Assembly (NCBI RefSeq): GCF_002443255.2
Contig: NW_019211458.1
Coordinates: forward strand, 23,067,325-23,131,324
Direction of reading: 5' to 3'
Length of the DNA stretch: 64,000 bases
From: Varroa destructor
Taxonomy: Eukaryota; Arthropoda; Arachnida; Mesostigmata; Varroidae
Numbering within the stretch: the stretch's first letter is position 1; each line of letters begins with the position of its first letter. This document shows positions 48,541 to 58,965 of the stretch, piece by piece. The translations under genes and the position numbers were made by a program. Under the pieces are notes generated by a model. That model did no database searches, was not told where the DNA came from, and was given only the letters and a program-made list of their open reading frames with translations.

Positions 48541-51500
48541 ATGTCGTAAACGAGCGTTTCTTAATACGTTGATAAAAACATAAAAGTTACCTAACTTTCT
48601 TACATTTGTATATCAGTTAGTTGGAAAATTACGAATAGTTATTTCAGTGAAACAAATAGAATGGAGAGTCCTTTAGCAGTATTTTCTTACTATTTAAGTA
48701 ATGTCCCGATTCGATAATGAGACTTATTAAAAGTGGTATACGTATAATGCAGCTACCGTTATCGATTACATTGTATACGTCACCAAGAAGTTCTTCGGTG
48801 TGAAGTCTACGTGCGCTAAAGCTAAATGAATATCAGGTAATTTTTCGTTCGCAACGTTTAGAGCTCGTTATCGTTCACGAGGTGTTAACAGCGGAATGGT
48901 AACATCGCCGTTTGCCATCCTAGCTTAGCTCAGCTGCAGTATCTATTCACGACTTGAAAATATATCGGAAAATTATACTATACGAAGATTTGTATGCGCG
49001 CGCAACTAAAAACATTCGGAACAATGTTACGGATGGTCCGTCGCATCTGAACCTCAAAATACATATGGCTTATAACTATGCGAAGGCTATTAATTAAATT
49101 AATTGGCCCATGTGAAGGAAAAATATATTGTTCCTTATGAATAGGAGATTATTTTCCGCTTACCCGCGAGACTCTATCAATAAAACATTTTTCAAACCGA
49201 CAGCGGTTCCAGTAACACGAGGTGACGCCAATCCAATACAAGAGAGCCTACAAAAACGCCGAACATTATCAACATACGCTTTAGAATTCTGGCAAGCGCT
49301 AAGCAAATTAGACTTTTTTTATTTCACAGGTTTCCGTTGAAACAGAGCGAGGGGTATCACAGAGCGCACATTGCTGCTCGTACCTTACTTAGATTGACTA
49401 CAGAAGTAACGAGCTCAGGGGGCGGGCAATCCGAATGCTTGTCCGTTTGCCTGATCTGATCTTAAAACTTGTTTGTATTCAAAAAGCTTGCTTTGTACAT
49501 AACCTCGCGTTGGCCTTCTTGTAGGCCGAAGCAGCCACCATATACGAGAACAATTCGAAATTGTGACGCAACAATGTAATAACATAGAATGCGTTCTCTT
49601 CAAAAAGACAACAGAGCCTTGAGGACGAAGCGCAGCTCGGCGTGACCGTGTGTCATAATCATTGTTGAGGTTTATGACGCTTTTCACTTATTGTAGGGCA
49701 CTTTCCAAAAATACAGGGCATCTGATGTTTAGCTTTGCCAGTTTGTCTAACGTGAAAACATGACCTTCGACTTATAATCAACAATGGACCTCTGAAGCGC
49801 ACAACCACTGACACGCGCGAGTATCATGCCATGCTCGTACAACTTGTTGTCTGCAGACCGTTATGAGACTTAGGCATACTTTTCCAAGCATAGACATTTC
49901 ATCTTGTTTGTCTGCTTTTACAAGTCCTTCTCCCAAAAAATGACATCAAAAGGTGTCACGTAGTTGAAAAGCCACCGAGCATTCTATGAGAGTTTTTGCA
50001 AATCCATCAGTTAGGCCACTTACGAAGCGCGATTCATTTGCGAGGATAGTCAAGCTGAAATCACGAAGTGCTACCCATCGAGGGCTGAATCGATAATAAA
50101 TAAAGTATTCGCACATGGAAAAATTATAATTTCCGCTATTTTCGTGTTAACAGCAGCAATACATATGTGATGCGTAGTCATTGCGGACTTTCTTTAAAAT
50201 ATATTCTCCGAGAGATTCCTTCAAATATACATCGGAAATTATTTATAGTTTTAGCATCAGTTTTAGTAAAAAAAATACTTGACAAATCGTTGTGCTCAGG
50301 AATAAGTATAGGTTTTATATCGTTCTTACTTGCAAAGGTTACATAGGTACAGGTTGCAAAGGTTATATATTTAATAAAGCATGACAAAAACTACATAACA
50401 CTGCGACTGGCAGTAAGACCGTGCGTGTCAACTACAATTTCTCCTTGCATAATCATACAATGGTTAGCTTTTGAATAAGCGATTCAATTTTTTCAGGAAA
50501 ACACTGAAGAAGGAAAACAACAGCTCATATATATATATATTTTTTTTTTTGCGAATCGTTTCAATTATCTAAACTATTGAATTGTTTACTTTACTATTAA
50601 TACCTCGACAGAAGCTTTTATCTTTTATCTATATTGAGATCACTCGTTAACCATTTATATAAAACCATTTATTATAGTGGCTAGGGTGCTTTCTAAAAAT
50701 CCGCTTCTAACTTCATAGTAACGCAGAACAGCGTTCCGTTAGCGGGCCTAAAAAGAGAAACCATTCTGTCAGCTTCGTATCTCCTAATAAGCAATAAGAC
50801 TTCTTTAATGACCAATCGATACTTACAACAGCTCGTATAGGTTATATTCCATGAAATGGATTGAAATACAGACACACAAGGGATCCTTTGCGTCCGACGT
50901 CCTCCTTTTCTAAGTGTCATTGATGTACCGCGTCAGATCACAGCTTCAAATAACAGCCACTTGAAATATACTCTGATTTCAAACCCAGCGATATTACTTG
51001 AATTGATAAGGAAAGCTGGGTCGATCTTGTTGCTGAAAAACACCGCCGATTATTCGGTGAAGCCCCTTCAACGATACCGCACCGCTGAACAAGCGTGATA
51101 AAGTCTAGAAAAAATACGAATATAATAATATTCCGTACAGCAAAGAGGTACGACGCTGACCCATGTGGGCGTGTTATAATTGCGATGAAGTAACATTTGA
51201 GCTCGTCTTTGTGGATAACAATGGGTCATGAGTATCATCTAAGTACATGTATCCACTGGGTGCTGATGTATGCCGGGACGTGTCATTCTTCACAAACGCC
51301 ATTTCACAACCTTTTCTCAAACACTCGTTTTCTATCCGCTTGCTCTAAACTGCCCGTTCGATGTCAGACAGATAACCGGCAATCGAAAACGATGTTCAGA
51401 TAGACATCAACTACGATAACGAACAATTTACCGAAAATTTTCTTTTACACATTTCAATGACATAGCTATAAAGCCATTTTGCAGAACTGAAATGAGTCCC

Positions 51501-52709
51501 TCGGGGCAAATTTCATGTGCGATTCAGAATAGATCTTTCGATTCCCGTGCTCGGACGACCACCAACGATGGCATTTTGATTGGGTCGAGTTTGCAGGTCG
51601 GAACAAGTACGGGAGAACGATGCATATTTAATTGGCGTATATATCCCTACGCGAAAATGATTACATTTACTTAAACGTCTCGCCAGCTTCATACATCCGA
51701 CACGTTTCATGGTATAGCTTGTCGTTGTTTTTCCCTGTATATATGTATGCGCACTACCTAACACGTTCATTTTAAAGACAGTGTGGATTTTCGTTTCCGA
51801 TGACGATGTCTGGGCATCCAAGGTTTCCACCAAGGCATTGGCCGACGGTTCCTTGTATGTGCAGCTGTCGTACAGAGGAGGATTATGCTATACGCGTTCT
51901 GTAAAAAGCTGTCGAATTCAGGTGTTTTTTTCGCTGATCGATTATAAACTACGCGCTCACGTCCTTCTCGAATCTCCACAAAATAATTTCCGCTCATTTT
52001 GACAAAGGTTTACCTTTTGTCATCGTTAGTTAAATTTTATTTTTGCTATTAACTAAAATCCACTGCTGAGTAGCGCAGCAGTTATATCTTCCGATGTATA
52101 ATTTTTGTAAAAATTTTAAAGGGGGAGTGTCTCTTTTCGTTCGTTCCTATATATACACGTACATGCAACTTAACATGGATTACTACTTGGGCGTCATGAA
52201 CGAATCTCGGAGAGTAACGCGGGTTATAAGACTGAACTTTATATTATTAACTTTTCCCGCTTTTATTACAAACGTTATACAAACTCGATAATATAGAGGG
52301 AAACGTTTTTCAGAGGAGAGTTGAAAATACGCAATAATAATATGTAAACTGAATTAATGGTCCCAACCCGTGTTGTCATTCATTCATTCACTCAGTTAGC
52401 GAAATTACTGGCTTTAATAGAGGAAATCTGACAACTGGATGCCTAAGTTCACCGATCTGAATCTGAGAGTGGGTACAAAAACGAATCTTGAGAAATCGGG
52501 GTTTGTTACGTGCATTTTCAGCTAAGAACATTGTGCTCGGGTAAAATAAGCGTAGTAATATGGCTACTGACTGTAAAGTAACAGTGATCTCTTCGCGTGT
52601 GCTATCTAGTTAGTTTATAGTAGTAAACGTATGTTAAATGTGCGAAATATACTTCACGGTTAGCAGATAATAAAATATTATATCAGTTTCAAAGAATGCC
52701 TTACCTCAA
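48541..52709. other. AT-rich sequence, no identified gene
   Basis: No further gypsy domains were recognised upstream of the integrase relic. Frames at 49415-49687 minus, 50693-50920 minus, 51513-51833 minus and 51781-52002 plus have no family signature. Confidence 0.5.
50527..50550. repeat. (AT)n followed by T run
   Basis: Alternating AT from 50527 runs into eleven T ending at 50550. Confidence 0.95.
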
Positions 52710-52772
52710 ACCCGACTGACCGGCGCGGGGTGATCGAACCCAGTATCTCATGGTTAACCCCTCTGCATCACA
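52710..52772 (-). repeat. tRNA-derived SINE-like head (A and B boxes)
   Basis: On the minus strand TGATGCAGAGGGG (from 52770) resembles an internal pol III A box, and GGTTCGATCAC (52740-52730) is a good B box, 30 nt later. It is followed by CCCGCGCCGGTCAG, which looks like the 3' side of a tRNA T arm and acceptor stem. A functional tRNA does not fold from it: the 5' acceptor half is missing. It is most likely a 5'-truncated SINE head. Confidence 0.4.
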
Positions 52773-55412
52773 ATAGTATACGTAATGATTTTTCCTGATT
52801 GAAACACTTGGAAACAAATATATAAAAGCAGAAACTGAATAGCGGTGTAGCACGTGACGGCGGCCTTCTCACTTCCATAATTGAGCCAGATGTCCTTCCA
52901 GATCTGTTAGGTCTGCTCCTTCAATCCTAAACAAAAGGCGCTTAGGGATAATTTCGGCCTCATTCGATGCTTGAACAGTTCAGGTATGCTAGTCAAATGT
53001 ATCATTCGAGAAACTTGTTGGGAAAAACTTGAGGAAACTTGAGAAGGACACCAGTTCTACGCCGACAAATTCTTTCACCTGAAGATTCGTGTAGAAACGG
53101 AGAGATTTTTGCTAACAGTCCAATAGCGTCATTTAGTGCCATAGTAGCCGTAGCTAACTCATCGATAGAAATTACGTGGTAGAAGCGCAGAGAAGCGTGC
53201 GCAATAAAATAGAAATAGAACATCTACGACAAGATTTTCAATAATTGTAGTGACCACTAATAACAACTATTTCTATTTCTCGTCGATGCCATATTTAGCG
53301 AATGTTTAATTAATCGAACGGCCAGCTTCGAACGATAGAGGAAGAATCTAATATTTTTCACCTATTTAAGCCCAAAGTTGACAATAGGGTGCAGTGAAGT
53401 ATGTGTGTACTGTCAGATAAAAATAAATAAACCAACCACGACTAGTTTTGAAAAAGCGCTGCACACATATTATAAATAGCCTAGATTTTTGTTTCGCAAA
53501 ATTGCTAATCGCCAGATTCAGCACTCTGTAATTTGTAAGGATTGCTGGCGCCAATAGTCCTACCTGACCTATGCGACACTTCCGCGTTATTGGCTGTAAG
53601 GTGGTGCTCTAGGACCAGGAGCAGGACTCCTTGCAGGAAGCTCGAAGGAAGGTGCTGTGTTCACCTGATAGATACATGTGAACCTATGTGTTTACCGACT
53701 CAGATTTTTACATGGCAGCACACATCAGCAGAATGTTTTATCGTATGTGTCCAAAGCATGTAATACGTAAACCGAACGCCACAGTTAGTCACAAACTGCC
53801 TCTGCAAACATTATCAGCCGATACCATTTTCGCGCCAACGCTGGCTTACTAAGTTCAGATTAGGCGTTGTAATATAACTAGGATTTTATACTGGAGTAAT
53901 ATTCCCACCCTGTAACCGTTAGTCTGTGCTAATGGTTTCAGCCGACAAAAAAAAGAGCTGATTTGCGTGTCCTGAATAGCTGACCGCGTATTACTGATTC
54001 TATTTCACTTAACGTCAATTTAATTTGCGTATGCTTCTCGAAATCTCGGCATTTTTTTCATTTCTGGGAGGATATTACTATATATAACACATTTATATCT
54101 GTGCCTCCAATTCGCAGCGTGACGAGCCACCAAATCTATGGTGCACGCCATGGGGTCGTGGTTGAGACAACTACAGAGACATTTTAGAAATTTCGTGCCA
54201 ACTTTGGCGCTCGCCCTTCCCCATATGTCACTGCACGTAATCACGCACATCCAAAGGCCGGCGGTTTTATTTTCCTATGGTTTGCTGAAAGACTCGACAC
54301 TATGCAATGGCATTTTGTTCCGATCAGTCTACAAATGGCTAAAGCGTTTTTTCATCCCAACAAAAGCGTACTTATACGATGTGCTAACGATTTTTGAATC
54401 AAAAGAACTCATGTAATGTTTTAGAAGATCTAGTTTAATATCTAAGTTCACTCTACAGAAAGCATTTTTTTCGTCAGATGGCTTTTTCAATCAGGATTCA
54501 GAGCCGCCGAAGAGTAAACTGCAGTCGCCCTTTAGCTCACAACTGTCACTGAAATGACTTTTCACCTTTCGAAAGCTTTTAGCTGCACCTCAAGGCACGT
54601 TTCGACCATCTGCTGCCCAGAGTCAAAAGGAGCAGTCGGGCCTTAATCAGAAAGGTTCGAGAATCCCTATAAAATACTGTGCTCAAAGGATATCTGAGAT
54701 TGAAGGTGCTTCACAGTCAAGAAACTTCTCTAACTAACGATGATGATAGAAACCATGCGATGTTATGTTCGGGTTGAGGTTAAGCAAATACCTTATTGAA
54801 TGAATTATTTGCTACACTATATATAATTCTATTATACATGAATTTTCAAAGCTTGCGGAAATAAGAAAAAATAACATTTCAAATTTCGACACCACCATTC
54901 GCTTTCGCGATGCCTTTTAGCGCCCAAAGGGTCCAGCCTTAAAATGTGCTGTTTAGGCCTTTTTGCGATTTCCTTATCCGCATGCCAGATAAAAAAAACT
55001 CCATTGGTTTTGAAAGCAACTGACGAATGGTATGGCACTTTGCATCTGATGCTGTTTAGAGCGTCTTGCATCACGAGATCTACTCAACCGAAAACCTCGT
55101 TGTTCCGAAGCATGCCCATTATGTTCCTTATGATCGCAACGATCTACCGTGCCCAATAAAATCGATTTTTACCCTCTATTAGCGACAAGTTTGCATTTCC
55201 CGGATCAACAGAACTGGAAAAAACGCACTTCCGTTTCTTTCTCCCAAAGACCGCAATTGCCAATGTACTTGAGTCAGTAATCCCCTACCAGCAAAATAAT
55301 GGCCGCATCGCCAATTAATGGTCAAAGTAGAGCCACTCGGTTTAACTTTGTCGTTAGTTGACAGAGCCAAGTACTTCGCAGCCGTTCGCCTTGTGCTGCC
55401 GTAGATGTACAT
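52773..55412. other. AT-rich sequence, no identified gene
   Basis: Frames of 60-92 codons (for example 54138-54416 plus) lack motifs. The stretch ends at the (TA)n tract beside the LINE. Confidence 0.55.
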
Positions 55413-55790
55413 TTATATATATATATATATATATATATATGGGATTTTTGTGTGTATGAAATGAATGATTGGCAAATCGACGAGATAGGCCATCATATCA
55501 TCAATTGCGGCACGTATCGACTTCCGATTAATCGTCTCCATGGAAGTTTCCGTTCCTGGGAGCTCAAATCGATAATGCAGGTTCGCGGGCGCAAGTGGCG
55601 GGCTGAGTGGGAGATACGCGAGACGATTGCGGGTCACTACGTATAGTCCCAATGCTCTTTTAAATAAGAAGGACTTGTCATGTTCAAAGTTCTCCACTGT
55701 AAGATAACGACCCGATGGCCTATCCCATATGTTGCGGTCGGACTTACTTTGAAGCCGGATATGCTGAGAGCAATTGTGAGCGACAATCAA
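55413..55790 (-). pseudogene. LINE C-terminal region, downstream of the RT
   Basis: The 125-codon frame includes SFLFKRALGLYVVTRNRLAY. In another frame, a little earlier, the segment KVSPTATYGIGHRVV resembles K-(I/V)-x-P-x-x-x-Y-G-I-x-x-(I/V)-W, which precedes an L-K-R-x-L-x-x-x-x-x-T-R-x-x-L-V-Y segment in arthropod LINEs known to me. The two pieces are frame-shifted relative to one another. The frame ends as repeated Ile-Tyr encoded by the (TA)n tract at 55414-55440, so the true element end is at or before the microsatellite. No zinc knuckle or RNase H is visible. Confidence 0.5.
55414..55440. repeat. (TA)n microsatellite at the LINE 3' edge, 27 nt
   Basis: Uninterrupted alternating T and A. 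It lies where the minus-strand LINE relic loses similarity, so it may derive from the element's 3' tail. Confidence 0.97.
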
Positions 55791-55807
55791 TGAAGCGATT
55801 TTGTCGT

Positions 55808-55996
55808 CTACGCGGCTGTGCTTCCTGCGTCTTTAGATGACGTGCGTAGTGATTCCGGTTCGCGAAGTAGAACAAACTCAAGCATGGAAACCGCTTTACA
55901 TAGGCAAAAAGCGGCCTGATGATCTCCTCTTCTAAACTTCATCGCCTCCTTTTCACTCAGGTTTACGGTCAGTCCCGAATTAAGTGACTGCCGCAT
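55808..55996 (-). pseudogene. LINE reverse transcriptase, block after YADD
   Basis: This 62-codon open frame begins MRQSLNSGLTVNLSEKEAMKF and continues RRGDH. Non-LTR RTs carry a G-L-x-V-N-x-x-K-(S/T)-K-x-M-x-F-(R/K) block about 25-40 residues after YADD, leading into the L-G-V block. The spacing from the Y-A-G-C site at 56046-56057 fits. The canonical Lys-Thr-Lys has become Glu-Lys-Glu. After the RRG the similarity fades, and the expected Y-L-G-V block is not recognisable before the stop. Confidence 0.7.
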
Positions 55997-56040
55997 AAAA
56001 CTGGGCTTACTGCACTTGGAACATGTTCGACCTGTACATC

Positions 56041-56215
56041 AGTATGCAGCCTGCATAGAAGATCACTTCGATTGATTTTGCCGGCTCTTTCGGGCCGGTC
56101 GGATCGGGCAGATATTCAGTAACATGGAGAATAAGAGTAAGCTCAGGTAGTCCCCTTAAGTCAGGCCAGTCATGTGAGCAGTGAGTACCAGAGGTGTGAC
56201 CGTTTTGCCGTCAAT
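56041..56215 (-). pseudogene. LINE reverse transcriptase, QGDPLSP and YADD blocks (inactivated)
   Basis: The frame from 56215 reads IDGKTVTPLVL and then GLT-stop-GDYLSLLLFSMLLN, the G-L-x-Q-G-D-P-L-S-P-x-L-F block with Gln changed to a stop and both Pro lost. A one-base shift later comes EVIFYAGCILMYRSN, the position of the catalytic Y-A-D-D. Here it reads Y-A-G-C (codons at 56046-56057), so both catalytic aspartates are gone. The stop, the frameshift and the two missing Asp each inactivate the enzyme. The block sits directly between the palm block (56218-56613) and the V-N-L...K-F-R-R-G block (55808-55996), as in intact elements. Confidence 0.8.
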
Positions 56216-56217
56216 GG

Positions 56218-56613
56218 TTATTTTGTTGCTTTTAAACCGTAACGAAAAGATTGAGCACATTCATAGAGATACACGCCTCGATTAACGCAAAGATAACTAT
56301 ATTTCCGTGGGGTCGAGTCAAAGGCCGCTTTAAAGTTGATGAACACCGCGTATAACGGATTGCGCGGCGTGGCCAGTGCCTTTTTGACGTCGCCCGCCAG
56401 GATTCTGCACGCCGTTTCTATGAAACGTTCTCTCTGAAACCCGTCTTGCTGCGTTTGAATGGCGTGTACGCGTTCTAAGCAGCTGTACAGTTTCTTGGTC
56501 AGCAAGCCGGAAAACAGCTTATAGCAAACGTATTTCTTTGCTACTTCCTGCCAAGATGACGGTGTTATTAGGTCGCCCCTTTTCTTAGGGCTTACTAACA
56601 GAATAGCATCTCT
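56218..56613 (-). pseudogene. LINE reverse transcriptase, fingers and first palm block
   Basis: This frame of about 131 codons is open from just after a TGA at 56614-56616. In order it shows RDAILLVSPKKRGDL and VAKKYVCYKLFSGLLTKKLY, matching RT blocks 0 and 1 (P-K-K-G-D followed by K-x-x-x-x-L-L). It continues with QQDGFQRERF (Q-x-G-F-x-x-x-R) and NPLYAVFINFKAAFDSTPRK, the palm block that holds the first catalytic Asp. The canonical text is F-I-D-F-x-A-A-F-D; here the first Asp is Asn (FINF) while the later AFD is kept. After SYLCVNRGVY the similarity fades and the next block is in another frame. This is the strongest single match in the window. Confidence 0.85.
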
Positions 56614-57360
56614 TCACCGGGCTGGAACTGTATTATTATGTGAACCTTATTAGACAGTAGCGTCTAGCACGATACCAAAATGACATTGCATTGAGACGCT
56701 TGTTGCAGACCTTATCTGGATCGGTGGTTTCCTTGACGCCAAAGCCGTTGCATTAGTTTCTGTATTGTGAAGTCTTGTTGAAGGGTATGGCGTTGCACTG
56801 AGATCCCTTCTTCTCATTCTGCGGCAAAAGAGTGCACCGTGCGTTGTATTGTATCCATTAACGCAAATATTTCCGATAAATGATTTATGAGGGCTGAGGA
56901 GCTAATCGGACCAGCTGTTGAGCTGTTATGATGCGTAAGCCATTTGTATCAAACGGGTCCTCAGCCATTCAAGTTATTGTTGCGTCTGTGATGCATACGT
57001 TTTTTGACACATCGTTGTAAAAACGTAAGTTAATGATTAAAGCTCAAGCCATACCACGGCCATAAGCCTGAAAGTCATCTGGCCAAGGTTGTAAGTATAG
57101 TTCAATTATGGCCTACGCTTCCGAAGGAAACGGAAAGGCTGTACGCTAGACTAGAAAATTTCAACGATATGTCGCGCCTAATCTTCGGCATTTATTACGC
57201 CACTTACAAGGAGAACTTCGTTAGTGCGTTGTAGGAAATTTACCCTATTTCTGATTATGTTCATCACGAGTGTATCTGTAATTGAACATTCAGCGTGTCC
57301 TATCGTGTGGGTCGTCGTCTTATCGTCCTAGCGTGGTATCGAAGTGGGATTGACTACCTA

Positions 57361-57612
57361 GCAACTTAAGAACGCGAGCGTGTCTTGAAATATCGTCGTG
57401 CGGCTTGAGTTTGACCGGCCGAGTCGGGCATTGAAGTCATCGGCAATGACCGGAGATGAGGAAAAATGAAAAGATAGCGCTTCCAGCTTACTGAAGAGTT
57501 TCTCCATTAGTACTATGCATACCGGTTCTGAATTAGCCGACCGTGCATAGGCTGCTACGAAACGTAGTCACCGGCCACTTAAAATGATGTCGCTATTCCC
57601 ACCAGGCACTGC
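57361..57612 (-). pseudogene. LINE endonuclease, central block (DFNAR motif)
   Basis: This 84-codon stretch has one internal TGA. It contains FVAAYARS, a typical endonuclease strand followed by Y-A, and then VIADDFNARLG at about 57418-57446. D-F-N-A-R is the hallmark of LINE AP endonucleases (normally G-D-F-N-A-R; here the Gly is replaced by Asp). The Asp and Asn are catalytic or metal-site residues in this family. The block lies about 70 nt after the N-terminal block, in a different frame. More loosely matching sequence continues to about 57180 with further stops. The frame change and TGA show that it cannot make protein. Confidence 0.7.
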
Positions 57613-57677
57613 GTAAAGTCGCTTAGGAACGGCCTGGTCAGTTGCACTGCAGAACAGTCCACAAAACGGAAGCGCGG

Positions 57678-57968
57678 TCAATTAAAAGGGCCAGTTGCCC
57701 AAGTCTCCTTTAGCACGAAAAGGTCTATGCCTTTCAGGGTTTCCAGGAAAAGGAGCGACAGAGCTGCGGTTCCTCTATAGTGTCGCTGTGTCTCTTCAAG
57801 ATATGGTCTTGCTGCAAGCTCCATGATCGTCCTCGCGAGCGACTGCGGTGATTCAAGGCGCCACGTACTGAAGCCAGCTTTCCAGTCGTCAACGTTGCTA
57901 GAACCTGCTCTGTGGGACCCTCGGCCGTCGAGGTGGGAGGGTCCCGACGGCCGTTGTACTTTCGGCAT
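57678..57968 (-). pseudogene. LINE endonuclease, N-terminal block
   Basis: This 96-codon open frame ends with FLETLKGIDLFVLKETWATG. D-L-F-V-L-K-E-T-W fits the family pattern D-I-x-x-L-Q-E-T-W, where the Glu is a metal-binding residue of AP-like endonucleases. About 45 residues earlier, GFSTWRLESPQS resembles the usual start of the domain (S-T-W-N-V-R-G-L), with the Asn changed to Arg. The frame stops straight after the motif, and the endonuclease continues in another frame from 57612. The first 30 residues are Ser/Gly/Arg-rich and coincide with the pseudoknot-like inverted repeats at 57914-57953. The start at 57968 is simply the first ATG; the real element may begin further upstream. Confidence 0.65.
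57914..57953. repeat. Interleaved inverted repeats, pseudoknot-like
   Basis: On the plus strand GGGACCCTC (57914-57922) is complementary to GAGGGTCCC (57937-57945), and CGGCCGTCG (57922-57930) is complementary to CGACGGCCG (57945-57953). The pairs interleave in the order A-B-A'-B', so RNA from either strand could form an H-type pseudoknot with two perfect 8-9 bp stems. The element lies just inside the 5' edge of the LINE relic's endonuclease frame. CGGCCG is itself palindromic, so simpler pairings compete. Confidence 0.7.
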
Positions 57969-58494
57969 TATATTGTCTTTTCCTTAAGCGGTTCCTTAAT
58001 GGCAGCTTCCCTTGGTGATGATTCACTCTTTTAAAGCTGAGTCTACTGTTGGAATGTTCAGTTCTGGGAGTTTCGTTAAACTGGCTGAATTTTCTGTTCA
58101 GGCCTCTCGTGTTGTTGCCATCGATGGTCCTTGCGCAAATATTTTCTGGCTCTCAGTTGTCAGGATGAAAAAAAAAAGGCTTTATTCTGTTAGCAACGTT
58201 GTAGGCGATTCTTCTTGGCCTTTTCACCTGAATAGCTCTACAGTCCGTTCTCAACGACCGCGCCGAGGATTTCTTTTGATCCGTTTTTTCGGAATAACAT
58301 AGCCGAAGAGGGAAACAAAGCACATGAACTTCTGGCTTGCCTAGCCAGTAATTAATATTTCCAAAAAGTTCTCTTGCTGATATATCTGTTTTAATTCTAT
58401 CCATTCCTAATGACCAGTTTATAAATATTTCAAGTGGCCTATTGGTGTTGTTAGTGTCCTTCTCTAATTCACACGAAGCATTGTCAATGTCCAT
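57969..58494 (-). other. Possible 5' extension of the LINE (unidentified)
   Basis: Directly upstream of the endonuclease block is a 113-codon minus-strand open frame (58153-58494) ending RIKPFFFHPDN. It is followed by further open sequence in other frames down to 57969. In an intact LINE this place would hold the 5' UTR or first ORF. I see no zinc knuckle (C-x2-C-x4-H-x4-C) and no recognisable gag-like domain, so membership rests on position only. A plus-strand open frame (58012-58302) overlaps it and is equally unsupported. Confidence 0.2.
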
Positions 58495-58901
58495 CTTCGT
58501 CGCAGCACGCAGAGTCGCTGACTCTTTTAGGAAAAATTTTTCACAACGCGGGGCCTAGGGACTGCACAATGCACTTCATAGGGAAGAGAGATATCTCGCA
58601 TTTCGCGGTTAGGCACCGATCCCGATACTAAATGCTTCTGTTTCGTTCGCTAATTCGATACTCGCCCTTCCAGCTCCATGATTCAACAAGGCAGGAACGT
58701 CACGACTCATTGATTAATTTTCCAACACAAACATATCATAAATTGTTCCATTTCCAATACTAATGTTACGACAGAACATGCCCCATAATGCCATCTGCCT
58801 GCCAAGTCGCCTTCATCGCTAGTCCTACAGGGAATATATTGCCCCATCGTCTGCTGCTATCTTTGAAGCCTATAGAACACAGTCGGCTTGCGTGTGTATT
58901 T

Positions 58902-58965
58902 GGTTCCGTTAAAGTCACGACTATCGTGATGCGCGGGACCCGGCATGGTTCGAGCGTCCGTGAGT
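58902..58965 (+). repeat. tRNA-Val/Glu-like fragment, possible SINE head
   Basis: GGTTCCGTT at 58902 starts like a tRNA-Val acceptor arm. A CACGACTATCGTG hairpin follows, and GGTTCGAGCGT (58947-58957) is a B box. The distance from start to B box is close to that of a tRNA, but the 3' acceptor strand does not pair with the 5' strand and no anticodon arm forms. Likely a tRNA-derived relic. Confidence 0.25.

Larger units (their letters stand above)
55413..57968 (-). mobile_element. Degenerate non-LTR retrotransposon (LINE) relic
   Basis: Reading the minus strand from 57968 down, blocks of an AP-type endonuclease, a reverse transcriptase (RT) and the region after it follow each other in the normal LINE order and at normal spacing. 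They lie in several frames with internal stops, so the copy is dead. Key blocks are DLFVLKETW at the endonuclease start, ADDFNARLG in the endonuclease body, AVFINFKAAFDS in the RT palm, GLT-stop-GDYLSLLLF (the Q-G-D-P-L-S-P block), YAGC in place of YADD, and GLTVNLSEKEAMKFRRG downstream. Intact elements would use the endonuclease to nick DNA and the RT to copy their RNA at the nick. The 3' end runs into a (TA)n microsatellite. The clade is not assigned; the post-RT wording resembles elements I associate with ticks, which is inference. Confidence 0.85.

Noticed and set aside
58902..58965. Functional tRNA-Val gene
   Set aside because: The 5' end and B box are reminiscent, but no acceptor pairing or anticodon arm can be drawn.
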